Source of the DNA: Hyphomicrobium sp.
GTDB lineage: Bacteria; Pseudomonadota; Alphaproteobacteria; Rhizobiales; Hyphomicrobiaceae
Direction: 5' to 3'
NCBI GenBank assembly: GCA_013141015.1
Contig: JABFRT010000004.1
Location: forward strand, 1 to 64,000
Length of the DNA stretch: 64,000 nt
Under the pieces are notes generated by a model. The model did not search any database. It worked only from the letters and a program-made list of their open reading frames with translations, and had not been told where the DNA came from. The translations under genes were made by a program, and so were the position numbers. Position 1 is the first letter of the stretch. Each line of letters opens with the position of its first letter. Below are positions 8,636-18,020 of this stretch, in pieces.

Positions 8636-9136
8636 GTGCTGCGCGCGACCCAATTTTCGCGATTTTTCAAAATGCTGCCCATGCTGGCAGTCACCGCCGT
8701 CAGCGTCGCCGCTGATACGCCGGCAATTGCTGCCGACAACCCATTTGTATCGCTGGCTGGCACCTGGAACGGGTCTGGCACCGCGAGTTTCGAAGGCGGC
8801 ACCACAGAAAGCCTGCGCTGCAAGGGCTATTACACGAATGGCAGCGGGGGCGCGAACCTTGGGCTATCGATCCGTTGCGCCAATGCGTCGGCCAAAGTAG
8901 AGCTGCGCGCCAATCTGAACTACGCCAACGGGGCGGTCTCAGGCGACTGGGAAGAGCGGACCTACAATCAGTCAGGCTCGGTCAGCGGCAAGGCAACGTC
9001 AAACAAGCTGAACCTCGCCATCAGTGGCGGCATTCAGGGCTCAATGTCCGTGTCCGTCGCGGGCGGCAGCCACTCGGTGCACGTTTCAACCGGCGGCCCT
9101 GTGCTCAAGGGCATCAATATTTCGATGACGCGCTAA
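8636..9136 (+). CDS. exported beta-rich protein, paralogue 2
   Basis: A 166-residue paralogue of the preceding gene. GTG 8636 is preferred because AGGGAGG lies 8 bases upstream and the following residues form a signal peptide (RFFKMLPMLAVTAVSVAADTPAIAA). Matching blocks to paralogue 1: 'L-x-G-x-W-x-GSG-x-ASF-x-GG', 'LRC', 'LSI[RK]CA-[NS]AS', 'VSG-[DS]W-[EN]E', 'SVAGGSHSVHVST'. The frame is open upstream to 8492, but that part reads as non-coding. A strong terminator follows 34 bases after the stop. Confidence 0.65.
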   Translation: MLRATQFSRFFKMLPMLAVTAVSVAADTPAIAADNPFVSLAGTWNGSGTASFEGGTTESLRCKGYYTNGSGGANLGLSIRCANASAKVELRANLNYANGAVSGDWEERTYNQSGSVSGKATSNKLNLAISGGIQGSMSVSVAGGSHSVHVSTGGPVLKGINISMTR

Positions 9137-9170
9137 GCGGCACTCAACACGATCACAATCGAAGAGATAG

Positions 9171-9202
9171 GCACGGCTGTGTGATGCAGCCGTGCTTTTT
9201 TT
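9171..9202 (+). terminator. Rho-independent terminator
   Basis: A perfect 9-bp stem (GCACGGCTG / CAGCCGTGC) with a 7-base loop, followed by seven T. It ends the transcript of the two exported paralogues. Confidence 0.9.
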
Positions 9203-9214
9203 ATGAAGTCCCGC

Positions 9215-9877
9215 TCAAGTCAAAAACGGATTTGTTTGACGCTCCACGCCGAACTGGCCAGGCGGTCCGTGGCCGCAGATAAACGCCACATCATCGCCAA
9301 GCGGAAGCAACTTGGTCTTGATCGCCGCAATCAGTGCATCGTGATCGCCGTAGGGAAAATCCGTCCGGCCGATTGAACCGCGGAACAGCACATCGCCAAC
9401 GAGCGCAAAGCGCTGCACGCGGTTGAAAAACACCACCGACCCGGGCGAATGGCCTGGACAATGGAAAATCTCGAACGTGTGACCGGCAACCGTGACGGTC
9501 TCGCCTTCGTTCAGCCAGCGATCCGGCGTGACATTGCGCACGCCCTCAACGCCATACATCTTGCCCTGCTTGACCAGCGCGTCGAGCAACAGTTTGTCAG
9601 CCGGATGCGGGCCTTCGATTTTAACGCCGAGGCGCTCGCGCAATTCGTCCGCGCCGCCAGCGTGATCGATATGGCCGTGCGTCAGCAGAATTTTCTCAAT
9701 CGTGATGCCCGCCTCTTTGATGCCGCGTTCGATCCGGTCGAGATCGCCGCCCGGATCGACAACCGCACCGATTTTCGTGGCTTCATCCCAGATCAGCGAA
9801 CAGTTCTGCTGGAACCCGGTGACCGGGATTATTGCGGCCTTAAGCGCCGACTTCGTCGTTGCAGCAGAGGCTATCAT
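9215..9877 (-). CDS. MBL-fold metallo-hydrolase (glyoxalase II-like)
   Basis: A 220-residue metallo-beta-lactamase-fold hydrolase with the zinc signature THGHIDH at about residue 65, 'HCPGHSPGSVVFF' (third metal His), 'LVGDVLFRGSIGRTDFP' and a final ICGHGP. This is the compact YcbL-type branch related to glyoxalase II, which cleaves thioesters such as S-lactoylglutathione; the exact substrate cannot be fixed. Length is normal and there is no signal peptide. Confidence 0.85.
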   Translation of the reverse strand: MIASAATTKSALKAAIIPVTGFQQNCSLIWDEATKIGAVVDPGGDLDRIERGIKEAGITIEKILLTHGHIDHAGGADELRERLGVKIEGPHPADKLLLDALVKQGKMYGVEGVRNVTPDRWLNEGETVTVAGHTFEIFHCPGHSPGSVVFFNRVQRFALVGDVLFRGSIGRTDFPYGDHDALIAAIKTKLLPLGDDVAFICGHGPPGQFGVERQTNPFLT

Positions 9878-10181
9878 GCGGTCCTAAACTCCGTCGAATT
9901 GCGGTTCCGTCTTAAATCAGGTGCGCGACAGGTGGAAGCAGCCAGCAACGGCGAAGCCATAAGAACGCGCGTGTCGGCCTGATTTTCCGGAACAATAACA
10001 ATATAGGCCGCAGCTTGGCCTCTGCTGTCACTGTTGTCATTTACCATCATATTCGAGTCCCATTTGCACGCCATCGAACATACAACAAACGATATGTGCC
10101 ACCCTGTGTGACTTGAGCATAATGGGGAAGTGGCACCTTGGCCGCACGCGTAGGCCAAAAACCTGGAGTTCGTTCTCGTCA
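9878..10181. other. divergent intergenic region, 304 bp
   Basis: Separates the MBL hydrolase from the asparagine synthetase gene. No recognisable operator or RNA. The frame of the synthetase is open back to 10113, but its catalytic Cys must be exposed right after the start Met, so that part is taken as untranslated. Confidence 0.4.
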
Positions 10182-12167
10182 ATGTGTGGTTTTGCCGGCG
10201 TGATTGATCTTTTTGGCCGGCGTGACGCCGACCGTGGCGTCATCGAGCGAATGGGCGACGCCATCGCACATCGTGGACCCGACGATAGCGGATATTTTTC
10301 AGCGCCTGGCATCGGCATCGGCCATCGCCGCTTGAGCATCGTCGGCTTGGCCGATGGCCACCAGCCGATTTTCAACGAGAACCGAACCGTCGCCGTCATC
10401 TGCAACGGCGAACTGTTCGACCACATAGAAATTCGCACAAACCTTGAAGCCAAAGGTCACGTATTCTCGACCCACTCCGACAGCGAAATTATTGTCCATC
10501 TGTATGAGGAATACGGCGAAGGGCTGCTCGAACATCTCAAAGGCCAGTTCGCGTTCGCACTTATTGATCTCACAAAGCGCACAGTCTTCCTGGCCCGCGA
10601 CCGTGCCGGCATATGCCCCCTGCATTGGTCGCGCCAAGGCAACAGCATCTACTTCGCCTCCGAAATCAAAGCGCTGCTCGCGTCGGGCGAAGTACCGGTC
10701 TCCGCCGATCTGCGCGGCCTAGATCACATGTTTACATTCTTCGCCATGGGAACGCGGCGCACGATGTTTGAGGGCATCGAGTCGCTGCTGCCTGGCCACT
10801 ACTTGAAAATCGCATTGAGCGGCAGCGCGCAGCCGTCCGAAGTCATTGAACGGCAATACTGGGATCTTGATTTCCCCGACGCCGGCGAGGAAGACAACCC
10901 GTCCGACCCCAAGCGTCTCGTCGATGAATTCGAAGCCACCTTCCAGCGTTCGGTCGAATTGCGACTGCGCTCTGACGTCCCCGTTGTCAGCTACTTAAGC
11001 GGCGGCGTCGATTCCGCAGCCGTACTGGCGATGGCATCCCGCGTGCGTGGCCAACCATTACCAAGTTTCACCATCGGCTTTGACGATCCGGCCCTCGACG
11101 AAACCAGTAAGGCGATGGTTGCCGCCCGCCACATCGGCAGCAGCCCGTCGATTGTCAAAACCAATGCGCGGGCCATTTCCGCGGTCTATCCGAAATTGGT
11201 CGCCGCCGCCGATTGCCCGGTCGTTGATACCTCGTGCGCGGCGCTTTGGAGCCTTGCTGGCGAAGTCCACAACCAAGGCTACAAGGTTGCACTTACCGGA
11301 GAAGGCGCCGACGAAGCGCTCGCTGGATACGTCTGGTTCAAGATCAACAAAATGCAGCGGCTGCTGGACATCGGCCCCTTGCGATCGAGCCGGCCGACGA
11401 GCCGCCTGTTCCGCCACATGATGAGCGAAGACCAGAGCATGGCCGAGCTCTATCGCATCGATCAGATGATTGCAGGGCCGCACGCTCAATCTGAAATGTA
11501 CAGCATGTATGCGAACGGCCGCAGTCTCTACTACAGCGCCGGCACCAAGGAAGCGCTTGGCCGCCACGTGGCGTATGAAGATTTGCCGCTCAACACGGAA
11601 CGCATGCGCCGCTGGCATCCGCTCAATCAATCGCTGTATTTCGGCTATAAAACACTGCTCGCCGGCCTTTTGCTCAATCACAAAGGCGACCGCGTCGCGA
11701 TGGCCAACAGCGTCGAGACGCGTTACCCGTTCCTCGACGAAGACCTGATCAAGCTATGCGCGCGCGTGCATCCGCGCTTCAAGCTGAAGGGTATCCGCCA
11801 AGACAAGTATCTGCTGCGTCAAGCAGCAAGCCGTTGGCTGCCGGCTGAGATCGCGCTGCGCCCTAAGGCCATGTTCCGCGCACCGTTTGCCGCCACCTTC
11901 CTCGACAACCCGCCTGCATATGTGCAGCAATTGATGAGTGAAGAGTCGCTCAAACGTACAGGATACTTTGATGTTGCTGAGGTGCGCCGTCAGTTCACCA
12001 ACCAAAGCCACGCCAACGAGGGCAAACGACGCTTCTTTGCCGGCATGAGCCTGGCCACCGTGCTGTCAACGCAGCTTTGGCATCACCTGTATTTGGGCGG
12101 CGGACTGTGCGAATTGCCAGCACCTGATTTCATGGCCCGCAAACGTTCAGCCCTCGCTGCCGAGTAA
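10182..12167 (+). CDS. asnB: asparagine synthetase (glutamine-hydrolysing) family
   Basis: A 661-residue class II amidotransferase that uses glutamine and ATP to amidate aspartate or a related acid. The start is fixed by MCGFAGV: Cys2 is the glutaminase nucleophile. The N-terminal domain shows HRGPDDSGYF, HRRLSI, and CNGELFDH; the synthase domain has the ATP pyrophosphatase loop SGGVDS and 'TGEGADEALAGY'. Family members also serve in exopolysaccharide or secondary pathways; no such neighbours are present, so a biosynthetic asnB role is the simplest reading. The neighbours give no operon context. Confidence 0.88.
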   Translation: MCGFAGVIDLFGRRDADRGVIERMGDAIAHRGPDDSGYFSAPGIGIGHRRLSIVGLADGHQPIFNENRTVAVICNGELFDHIEIRTNLEAKGHVFSTHSDSEIIVHLYEEYGEGLLEHLKGQFAFALIDLTKRTVFLARDRAGICPLHWSRQGNSIYFASEIKALLASGEVPVSADLRGLDHMFTFFAMGTRRTMFEGIESLLPGHYLKIALSGSAQPSEVIERQYWDLDFPDAGEEDNPSDPKRLVDEFEATFQRSVELRLRSDVPVVSYLSGGVDSAAVLAMASRVRGQPLPSFTIGFDDPALDETSKAMVAARHIGSSPSIVKTNARAISAVYPKLVAAADCPVVDTSCAALWSLAGEVHNQGYKVALTGEGADEALAGYVWFKINKMQRLLDIGPLRSSRPTSRLFRHMMSEDQSMAELYRIDQMIAGPHAQSEMYSMYANGRSLYYSAGTKEALGRHVAYEDLPLNTERMRRWHPLNQSLYFGYKTLLAGLLLNHKGDRVAMANSVETRYPFLDEDLIKLCARVHPRFKLKGIRQDKYLLRQAASRWLPAEIALRPKAMFRAPFAATFLDNPPAYVQQLMSEESLKRTGYFDVAEVRRQFTNQSHANEGKRRFFAGMSLATVLSTQLWHHLYLGGGLCELPAPDFMARKRSALAAE

Positions 12168-12186
12168 CTTTCGATTGACGCTACTG

Positions 12187-12603
12187 TTAACGGCGCTTAA
12201 CGGGCTTCGATTGAAGTTTCACCGGCTGCTTGGGGCGTTGCGGCAGCATCCGGAAGGCGCCCATGAAGCGGACGCCAACGGTTTTGTCCCGCCGCCATGC
12301 AAGCTTGCAGCTGACTTCTGAATTGTCGCGCACCAATATGAGTGCGAACGTATCGGGCAATCCCGCAGGACTGGAAATTGCGCAATCTTTGGAGGGGCGC
12401 AGTTCGATCAACGCACCGGTTGCGGACAGATCGCGTACCACGCATCCGACCTGCCCCTGCAATTTGTCGGAGATGATCTTGCCGGCAAGTACGCTGGCGC
12501 GGCGCAGCGCCCACCGGCGTTCGTCACCCAATTTGCCGGCTGCACCGCCGGTTGTCGCGGCTTCTTCCAGCATCACAGGCAAAGTGGAGGGTCGCTCGCT
12601 CAT
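12187..12603 (-). CDS. PilZ-domain protein
   Basis: A 138-residue protein with a single PilZ-like domain: RR in 'WALRRASVLAGKI', the D-x-S-x-x-G motif 'VVRDLSATGALIEL', and the closing strand 'CKLAWRRDKTVGVRFMG'. PilZ domains bind cyclic di-GMP or have lost this ability; both the arginine pair and DLSATG are kept, but spacing of the arginines is not the standard RxxxR, so binding is uncertain. It converges with the asparagine synthetase gene with a 19-base gap. Confidence 0.75.
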   Translation of the reverse strand: MSERPSTLPVMLEEAATTGGAAGKLGDERRWALRRASVLAGKIISDKLQGQVGCVVRDLSATGALIELRPSKDCAISSPAGLPDTFALILVRDNSEVSCKLAWRRDKTVGVRFMGAFRMLPQRPKQPVKLQSKPVKRR

Positions 12604-12898
12604 AATAGTCTGACCTTTGATGAATGCTGGACTACGGATTATCTGGATATTGACGATAAGACTTTTACCAGATGCTTAATTCCGCATGCACAATGCTGGT
12701 TAATTTGGAATAATCCGCCAATTGATCCCTTCACCCGGCACAACCAGGAAGGCGCGGCGCCCCGTGACCGCATGACGGGTGGCGGACAGCGGCGAAACCA
12801 GCTATTCGCCCTTAATCAGCAACACTCGGCCGATTTCGCCTGCGCTTCCCATTTGGAAGGACGGTCGCGGTGCCGATGACCGAAAAGCCTGTTCAAAC

Positions 12899-15085
12899 AT
12901 GACATTCCCGGCCACACACCCATCGCTTGCGCGGGCCCTTGAGGCACGCGGCTACGCAACAGCAACGGCTGTTCAGCTGGCCGTGCTCGACGCCGCCGCC
13001 GCCAGCCGCGACCTGCTGGTCTCGGCGCAAACCGGGTCTGGCAAGACGGTCGCCTTCGGCCTAGCGATGGCGTCAACACTGCTTGGAGAGGCTGAACGTT
13101 TTGACCGCGCGGCCGAGCCGCTCGCCCTCATCATTGCGCCAACGCGTGAACTCGCCATGCAGGTCCAGCGCGAACTTGATTGGTTGTATGCAAACACCGG
13201 CGCCCGCGTCGTCACCTGTGTCGGCGGCATGGATGCGCGCGCCGAGGCCCGCCAGCTCAGCGCAGGAGCCCATATTGTGGTCGGCACACCCGGCCGCTTG
13301 CGTGATCATTTGGAACGCCGCCGCCTCGATCTGAGCCAGCTCAAAGCCATCGTGCTTGATGAGGCCGACGAGATGCTTGATCTCGGTTTCCGCGAAGATC
13401 TCGAATTCATTCTCGATAAGACGCCCGAGGGCCGCCAGTCACTGCTGTTCTCGGCCACTATGCCCAAGGAGATCGAAGCACTCGCGCGGCGCTATCAGCG
13501 CGACGCGATCCGCATTGAAACGCTGCGCCGCGACGAACAGCACGCCGACATCGAATATAGCGCCATCCGCGTGGTGCCAAACGACGTTGAGAATGCCGTC
13601 GTTAACGTGTTGCGCTATCATGAAATGCGGGCAACCCTGGTGTTCTGCTCGACACGTGAAGCCGTGCGCCGCTTGCACGCCCGCTTGGTCGAGCGCGGGT
13701 TTTCAGCGGTCGCTTTGTCCGGTGAACTGACCCAGCACGAGCGCACAACGGCGCTGCAAGCCCTTCGCGATGGACGCGCCCGCGTGCTGGTTGCCACAGA
13801 CGTTGCTGCCCGTGGGCTCGACTTGCCCGACCTTGCGCTGGTCATCCACGCCGACTTGCCAAACGACCGCGAAACGCTACTGCACCGCTCAGGCCGCACC
13901 GGCCGCGCTGGCCGCAAGGGACTGTGCGTTTTGATCGTGCCGTTCAACCGGCGGCGCAAAGCCGAAACACTGTTGGGTGCTGCCCGCCTCAAAGTCACCT
14001 GGGGCACCGCGCCAGCCGCCGAAGATATCCGCGCCAAGGATTCCGAGCGTTTCCTGGCCAACGAAATTTTCACCGAGGCCGCCAACGAGGACGATCTCGC
14101 TCAGGCCCGAGCGCTGCAATCCGCCCGAAGTGCCGATGAAATTGCGCTGGCGCTGGTCCGCATGCATCGCGCGCAGTTGCCAGCGCCTGAAGATCTGGCT
14201 GAAGACACCGGCCCGCCGCGCCGCGATACGCACGCCCGGCCCAGTGGCGACCGTGACTTCCCAGCCCGCGAACGCGCGCGCCCCGACCGTTTCGAGCGCA
14301 AACCCGGCGGCGACCGCTCGAGTCCCGCTTTTGAAGGATCCGACGACAGGCCACCGCGCTCTAAAAAGCCGCGCGTGGAAGACACCCGCGAAATGGTCTG
14401 GTTCCGCCTGAATATCGGGCGCGAACGCAATGCCGATCCGCGCTGGCTGTTGCCGCTGATTTGCCGCGCAGGCGGCGTCAGCAAAGCCGAGATCGGTTCA
14501 ATCAAGATTTTCGACCGCGACACGCGCTTCCAGATCGTTGCCGATTTCGCCGACCAGTTTGATCTGTCGTTGCGCACCAACAAGCCGAAGGAGGGCCACA
14601 TCGCCCGCGTCGGCGCGCATCTGCCAGCCGACAGCGGGCCGCCGTCCGAGCCGGTGACACCATACGCCAAGCCAGCTCATGCCAAGCCCGCGCATACCAA
14701 GGCTCCCTATTCCAAAAGCGCTTTTGAAAAAGGCCCTCAGGAAAAGGCTGGCAACGAAAAAGCGCCTCACGCCAAAGCCCCCTATACAAAGCCGGACTTC
14801 GCAAAACCGGACTATGACAAGCCCGTTCATACAAAGCCTGACCATACAAAACCTGCCTGGAAGGCCCGCGACAAGGATGCTGCTGGCGCACCAGCTTATC
14901 GGGATCGTGCGGCCGGCGGCGCGAAACCCCACGCGCCCTTCAAAAAACCGCACTACAGCAAGGACGGCGGCAAAGCCCCCTTCAAAGGCGGCGACGCAAG
15001 CGCGGCCCGGCCCGGCGGAAACTTCTCAGACAAAAAATTCGGCGCCAAGAAGAAGCACCGCAAGGGCCCGGCAGCACCGGCTTAA
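12899..15085 (+). CDS. DEAD-box RNA helicase with DbpA-type RNA-binding domain
   Basis: A 728-residue ATP-dependent RNA helicase. Motifs in order: AQTGSGKT (I), PTRELA (Ia), TPGR (Ib), DEAD (II), SAT (III), ATDVAARGLD (V) and HRSGRTGRAG (VI). At about residues 495-575 lies a DbpA-like RNA-binding fold (VWFRLNIGRERNADPRWLLP, ...IGSIKIFDRDTRFQI). The rest is a basic tail rich in KP-x-x repeats. DbpA proteins act in 50S ribosome assembly; a role in ribosome or RNA remodelling is likely. ATG 12899 is preferred: the family N-terminus begins at this point ('FPATHPSLARALEARGY'). Confidence 0.92.
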   Translation: MTFPATHPSLARALEARGYATATAVQLAVLDAAAASRDLLVSAQTGSGKTVAFGLAMASTLLGEAERFDRAAEPLALIIAPTRELAMQVQRELDWLYANTGARVVTCVGGMDARAEARQLSAGAHIVVGTPGRLRDHLERRRLDLSQLKAIVLDEADEMLDLGFREDLEFILDKTPEGRQSLLFSATMPKEIEALARRYQRDAIRIETLRRDEQHADIEYSAIRVVPNDVENAVVNVLRYHEMRATLVFCSTREAVRRLHARLVERGFSAVALSGELTQHERTTALQALRDGRARVLVATDVAARGLDLPDLALVIHADLPNDRETLLHRSGRTGRAGRKGLCVLIVPFNRRRKAETLLGAARLKVTWGTAPAAEDIRAKDSERFLANEIFTEAANEDDLAQARALQSARSADEIALALVRMHRAQLPAPEDLAEDTGPPRRDTHARPSGDRDFPARERARPDRFERKPGGDRSSPAFEGSDDRPPRSKKPRVEDTREMVWFRLNIGRERNADPRWLLPLICRAGGVSKAEIGSIKIFDRDTRFQIVADFADQFDLSLRTNKPKEGHIARVGAHLPADSGPPSEPVTPYAKPAHAKPAHTKAPYSKSAFEKGPQEKAGNEKAPHAKAPYTKPDFAKPDYDKPVHTKPDHTKPAWKARDKDAAGAPAYRDRAAGGAKPHAPFKKPHYSKDGGKAPFKGGDASAARPGGNFSDKKFGAKKKHRKGPAAPA
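14661..14871 (+). repeat. degenerate Lys-Pro repeat tract in the helicase tail
   Basis: The tail of the helicase holds many short units of the form [AHPDT]-K-[PA]-x (for example AKPAHAKPAHTKAPYSK), encoded by near-repeats of about 12 bases such as 'gccaagcc' and 'acaaagcc'. It gives a positively charged, disordered extension, common in cold-shock and assembly helicases. Confidence 0.6.
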
Positions 15086-15129
15086 CACCTGCTCAAATGT
15101 GATGCCGCTTGCCCGGCGCGGAGACCCCC

Positions 15130-15414
15130 GTGAGCTACTGGCTCTACATTGTCCGATGCGCCGACAGTTCGCTCTACACTGGCATCGCGACCGATGTCGC
15201 GCGCCGCATCGAAGAACACAACGGCCGAGGAAAAGCCGGCAAAGGCGCGCGTTACACGTCCGCCCGCCGCCCCGTCACACTCGTCTATCAGGCGCCGTTT
15301 GAGGACCGGTCTGCAGCCTCCAAAGAGGAAGCCCGCATCAAACGGATGACGCGGCCCGAGAAAGATCAGCTGATCGCCGCTGCTGCCGCTGCGGTTTTGG
15401 CTCTCAAAACATGA
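15130..15414 (+). CDS. GIY-YIG domain protein (UPF0213/YhbQ-like)
   Basis: A 94-residue single-domain GIY-YIG protein: 'WLYIVRCADSSLYTGIATD' holds both halves of the signature (LYIV and LYTG), followed by the conserved Arg-His region 'VARRIEEHN' and 'GKGARYTSARRPVTLVY'. Related small proteins have weak nuclease activity; the cellular role is unclear. The GTG start at 15130 has GGAG at 15120. Its stop overlaps the next start (ATGA, 15411-15414), so the two are translationally coupled. Confidence 0.85.
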   Translation: MSYWLYIVRCADSSLYTGIATDVARRIEEHNGRGKAGKGARYTSARRPVTLVYQAPFEDRSAASKEEARIKRMTRPEKDQLIAAAAAAVLALKT

Positions 15415-16598
15415 CAAGCGCACCGCAAAATTTCGACGTCATCATCATCGGTGCGGGCGCCGCCGGACTAATGTGCGCGCTGACCGCCGGGCAGCGTGGC
15501 CGCAAAGTTCTACTGCTTGAACACACCGATAAAGCCGGCTCCAAAATTCTAATTTCTGGCGGAGGCCGCTGCAATTTCACGAATCTCGATTGTGCGCCAA
15601 ACCGCTTTCTGTCGGACAATCCGCACTTCGCCAAATCCGCACTCGCCCGCTACACTCAGGCCGATTTCGTCGCGCTCGTCAGGCGCCACGGCATCGCCTA
15701 CCACGAGAAGACGCTCGGCCAATTGTTCTGCAACGGCTCGGCGCGCGCGATTGTTGCAATGCTGCTTGCGGAATGCGCAGCGGGCGGCGTTGATCTGCGC
15801 ACCAACACCCAGATATCCAACGTCACGCACGACGGGCACTTCTGTGTTGAAACAAGTGCTGGCGCGTTCACAGCACCATCACTCGTGCTCGCAACCGGCG
15901 GGCTATCGATTCCAAAAATGGGGGCGACCGGCTTGAGTTACGATATCGCCCGGCAGTTTGGTCTCGGCATCACGCACACGCGGCCCGGGCTTGTTCCACT
16001 CAAAGCGTCATCGGACGCACGCCCGTTCGACCCGTCACTCGCGGGCGTTGCGCTGGATGCAGTCGCGACATTTGAAAAGACCAACTTCCGCGAAAGCATT
16101 CTGTTCACGCATCGCGGCCTATCCGGCCCCGCTATTCTGCAAATCTCGTCGTACTGGCGCGAAGGCCAACCGATAACCGTCGACCTATTGCCCGGCATTG
16201 ATGCGGCAGCATTCCTGATCGAACGCAAGCGCACGCGGCCGAAGGCTCTGGCGCAAACGGTGTTGAGCGAAATTCTTCCCCACCGGTTGGCGCATGCACT
16301 TGCGGCCGAATACCTGCCGGACAGCGCATTGGCTGATATACCGGATCGCGCTTTGACCGCATGCGCCAGCGCACTCAAAGCTTGGCCGTTCAAGGCTGAC
16401 GCGAGTGAAGGCTACGCCAAGGCCGAAGTCACGGCCGGCGGAATCGACACGCGCGATTTATCGTCGAAAACGCTGGCGGCCAACAGCGTGCCTGGCCTCT
16501 ACGCAATCGGCGAAGCGGTTGATGTCACCGGATGGCTCGGCGGCTACAATTTCCAGTGGGCCTGGTCGAGCGGATATGCCGCTGGCCAAGCCGTCTAA
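15411..16598 (+). CDS. HI0933/YhiN-family flavoprotein
   Basis: A 395-residue NAD(P)/FAD-dependent oxidoreductase of the HI0933 (BaiN/YhiN) family. Key signs: the N-terminal dinucleotide fold IIIGAGAAGLMCA, the hallmark SGGGRCNFTN, 'ATGGLSIPKMGATG', 'FTHRGLSGPAILQIS' and the C-terminal FAD-contacting 'GLYAIGEAVDVTGWLGGYN'. The physiological substrate is not established for most members. It starts at ATG 15411 inside the stop of the GIY-YIG gene. Confidence 0.9.
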   Translation: MTSAPQNFDVIIIGAGAAGLMCALTAGQRGRKVLLLEHTDKAGSKILISGGGRCNFTNLDCAPNRFLSDNPHFAKSALARYTQADFVALVRRHGIAYHEKTLGQLFCNGSARAIVAMLLAECAAGGVDLRTNTQISNVTHDGHFCVETSAGAFTAPSLVLATGGLSIPKMGATGLSYDIARQFGLGITHTRPGLVPLKASSDARPFDPSLAGVALDAVATFEKTNFRESILFTHRGLSGPAILQISSYWREGQPITVDLLPGIDAAAFLIERKRTRPKALAQTVLSEILPHRLAHALAAEYLPDSALADIPDRALTACASALKAWPFKADASEGYAKAEVTAGGIDTRDLSSKTLAANSVPGLYAIGEAVDVTGWLGGYNFQWAWSSGYAAGQAV

Positions 16599-16608
16599 TT
16601 CGCAAGCG

Positions 16609-17664
16609 CTATTTGTTGCGCCGCTTCTCCGGATGCAGGCTTTTGCCGAGAATGTGCTCGCTATTGCCGATCACATGCTGGCTCGACCCGACGATCAGCG
16701 GGTCCGGCGCACCAACCACGTGCATATCCTTATCCGGATAGTCGAGCGACGCTAAGAAGTGCTTCATGCAGTTGATGCGGGCGCGCTTTTTGTCGTCAGA
16801 CTTGATGATCGTCCACGGCGCATCTGCCGTGTCTGTGTGGAAGAACATCGCCTCTTTGGCTTCGGTATATTCATCCCACTTGCCAAGCGACTCGCGGTCG
16901 ATCGGTGACAGCTTCCACTTCTTCAGAGGCTCGTTCTTGCGCGATTCAAAGCGGCGCAACTGTTCCTCGCGGGTCACCGAGAACCAGAACTTGTAGAGCC
17001 GGATGCCACTGCGCACCAACATGCGCTCGAGCTCCGGCGTCTGGCGCATGAACTCAAGGTAGTCGTTAGGCTTGCAGAAATTCATCACCCGCTCAACGCC
17101 CGCACGATTGTACCAGGAGCGGTCAAAGAACACGATTTCGCCGCCCGCCGGCAACCGCTCAATGTAGCGCTGGAAATACCACTGGTTCTTTTCGCGCTCA
17201 CTTGGCTTTTCAAGCGCCACGACGCGCGCGCCACGCGGATTTAAATGTTCGGTGAAGCGCTTGATCGTACCGCCCTTACCAGCACCGTCGCGGCCTTCAA
17301 ACAGCACAACAATCTTCTGCTGTGTATCCTTGACCCACTCCTGCACCTTGAGCAGCTCAATCTGCAACTCTGCTTTGTGCTTTTCATATTCCTTGGTGCT
17401 AATGCGGGTTTTGTAGGGATATTCACCGGTCTCGAAAAAGCGGCGGATCGCGGCCCAGTCATTGCGCAGAGCCGCCGGATTGACCGGGTGCGCGGCTTTT
17501 TCGGACGTCTCCGGTTTGAGGGCGCTTTCAGTGGCATCGGCCGTTTTCGAACCGGCAGCGGGAGCAGGAGCGGTGCCACCTTCGGCAGGAACGGCCAGAT
17601 CTTTCGCGGGGCTCTTGATCTCGCCCACGTCGCCCAGCGCCACATTTGTCTTGTCTTTTTGCAT
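16609..17664 (-). CDS. ppk2: polyphosphate kinase 2
   Basis: A 351-residue PPK2-family kinase that transfers phosphate between polyphosphate and nucleotides. It shows Walker A FEGRDGAGKGG, Walker B region VFFDRSWYNRAGVERV, and the lid module 'RRFESRKNEPLKKWKLSPID'. The N-terminal 70 residues are Ala/Glu/Pro-rich and probably disordered. ATG 17664 is chosen because the upstream open frame to 17874 reads as non-coding. A second PPK2 lies at 32097-33026; the two share the full core but differ in extensions. Confidence 0.92.
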   Translation of the reverse strand: MQKDKTNVALGDVGEIKSPAKDLAVPAEGGTAPAPAAGSKTADATESALKPETSEKAAHPVNPAALRNDWAAIRRFFETGEYPYKTRISTKEYEKHKAELQIELLKVQEWVKDTQQKIVVLFEGRDGAGKGGTIKRFTEHLNPRGARVVALEKPSEREKNQWYFQRYIERLPAGGEIVFFDRSWYNRAGVERVMNFCKPNDYLEFMRQTPELERMLVRSGIRLYKFWFSVTREEQLRRFESRKNEPLKKWKLSPIDRESLGKWDEYTEAKEAMFFHTDTADAPWTIIKSDDKKRARINCMKHFLASLDYPDKDMHVVGAPDPLIVGSSQHVIGNSEHILGKSLHPEKRRNK

Positions 17665-18020
17665 GTTTGACGCGGTCCAAATTGTTGCTGTTGCGGGCCG
17701 TTTGAGACGGAAAACCAGCCGTATTCTATGAGTGTTGCAATTGAAGAAATTGATCAAGGTCAAATCCCGGCCATCGTTGCGGCCGTCCGGGCATGAAACA
17801 CCGATGCTGGTAAATGCCAGCGGGCCGGCTTGCCGCCACGAGCAATGAACTTGGGACGATGAAAAAATCCTCAAGGCCGCGCTTGGTGGCTGGCTCGACG
17901 CAGCGGAGCCGACTTGCGCAAAAATGACCGCTCACGAAAAAGGGGCCCCGTTGACGGGGCCCCAAGGTGGAAGCAGGAAGGAAGGTCTAGGCGAAGTGTG
18001 CAAATAGACTGCCGCCGCTC
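17665..18020. other. intergenic region with the ctrA terminator, 356 bp
   Basis: Upstream of ppk2 and downstream of ctrA, both on the minus strand. Besides the strong hairpin at 17937-17963 I see no other element; the ppk2 promoter should lie between 17665 and 17935. Confidence 0.5.
17937..17963 (-). terminator. Rho-independent terminator of ctrA
   Basis: On the minus strand a perfect 9-bp GC stem (GGGGCCCCG / CGGGGCCCC) with loop TCAA is followed by TTTTT. It sits 58 bases past the ctrA stop. Confidence 0.9.
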
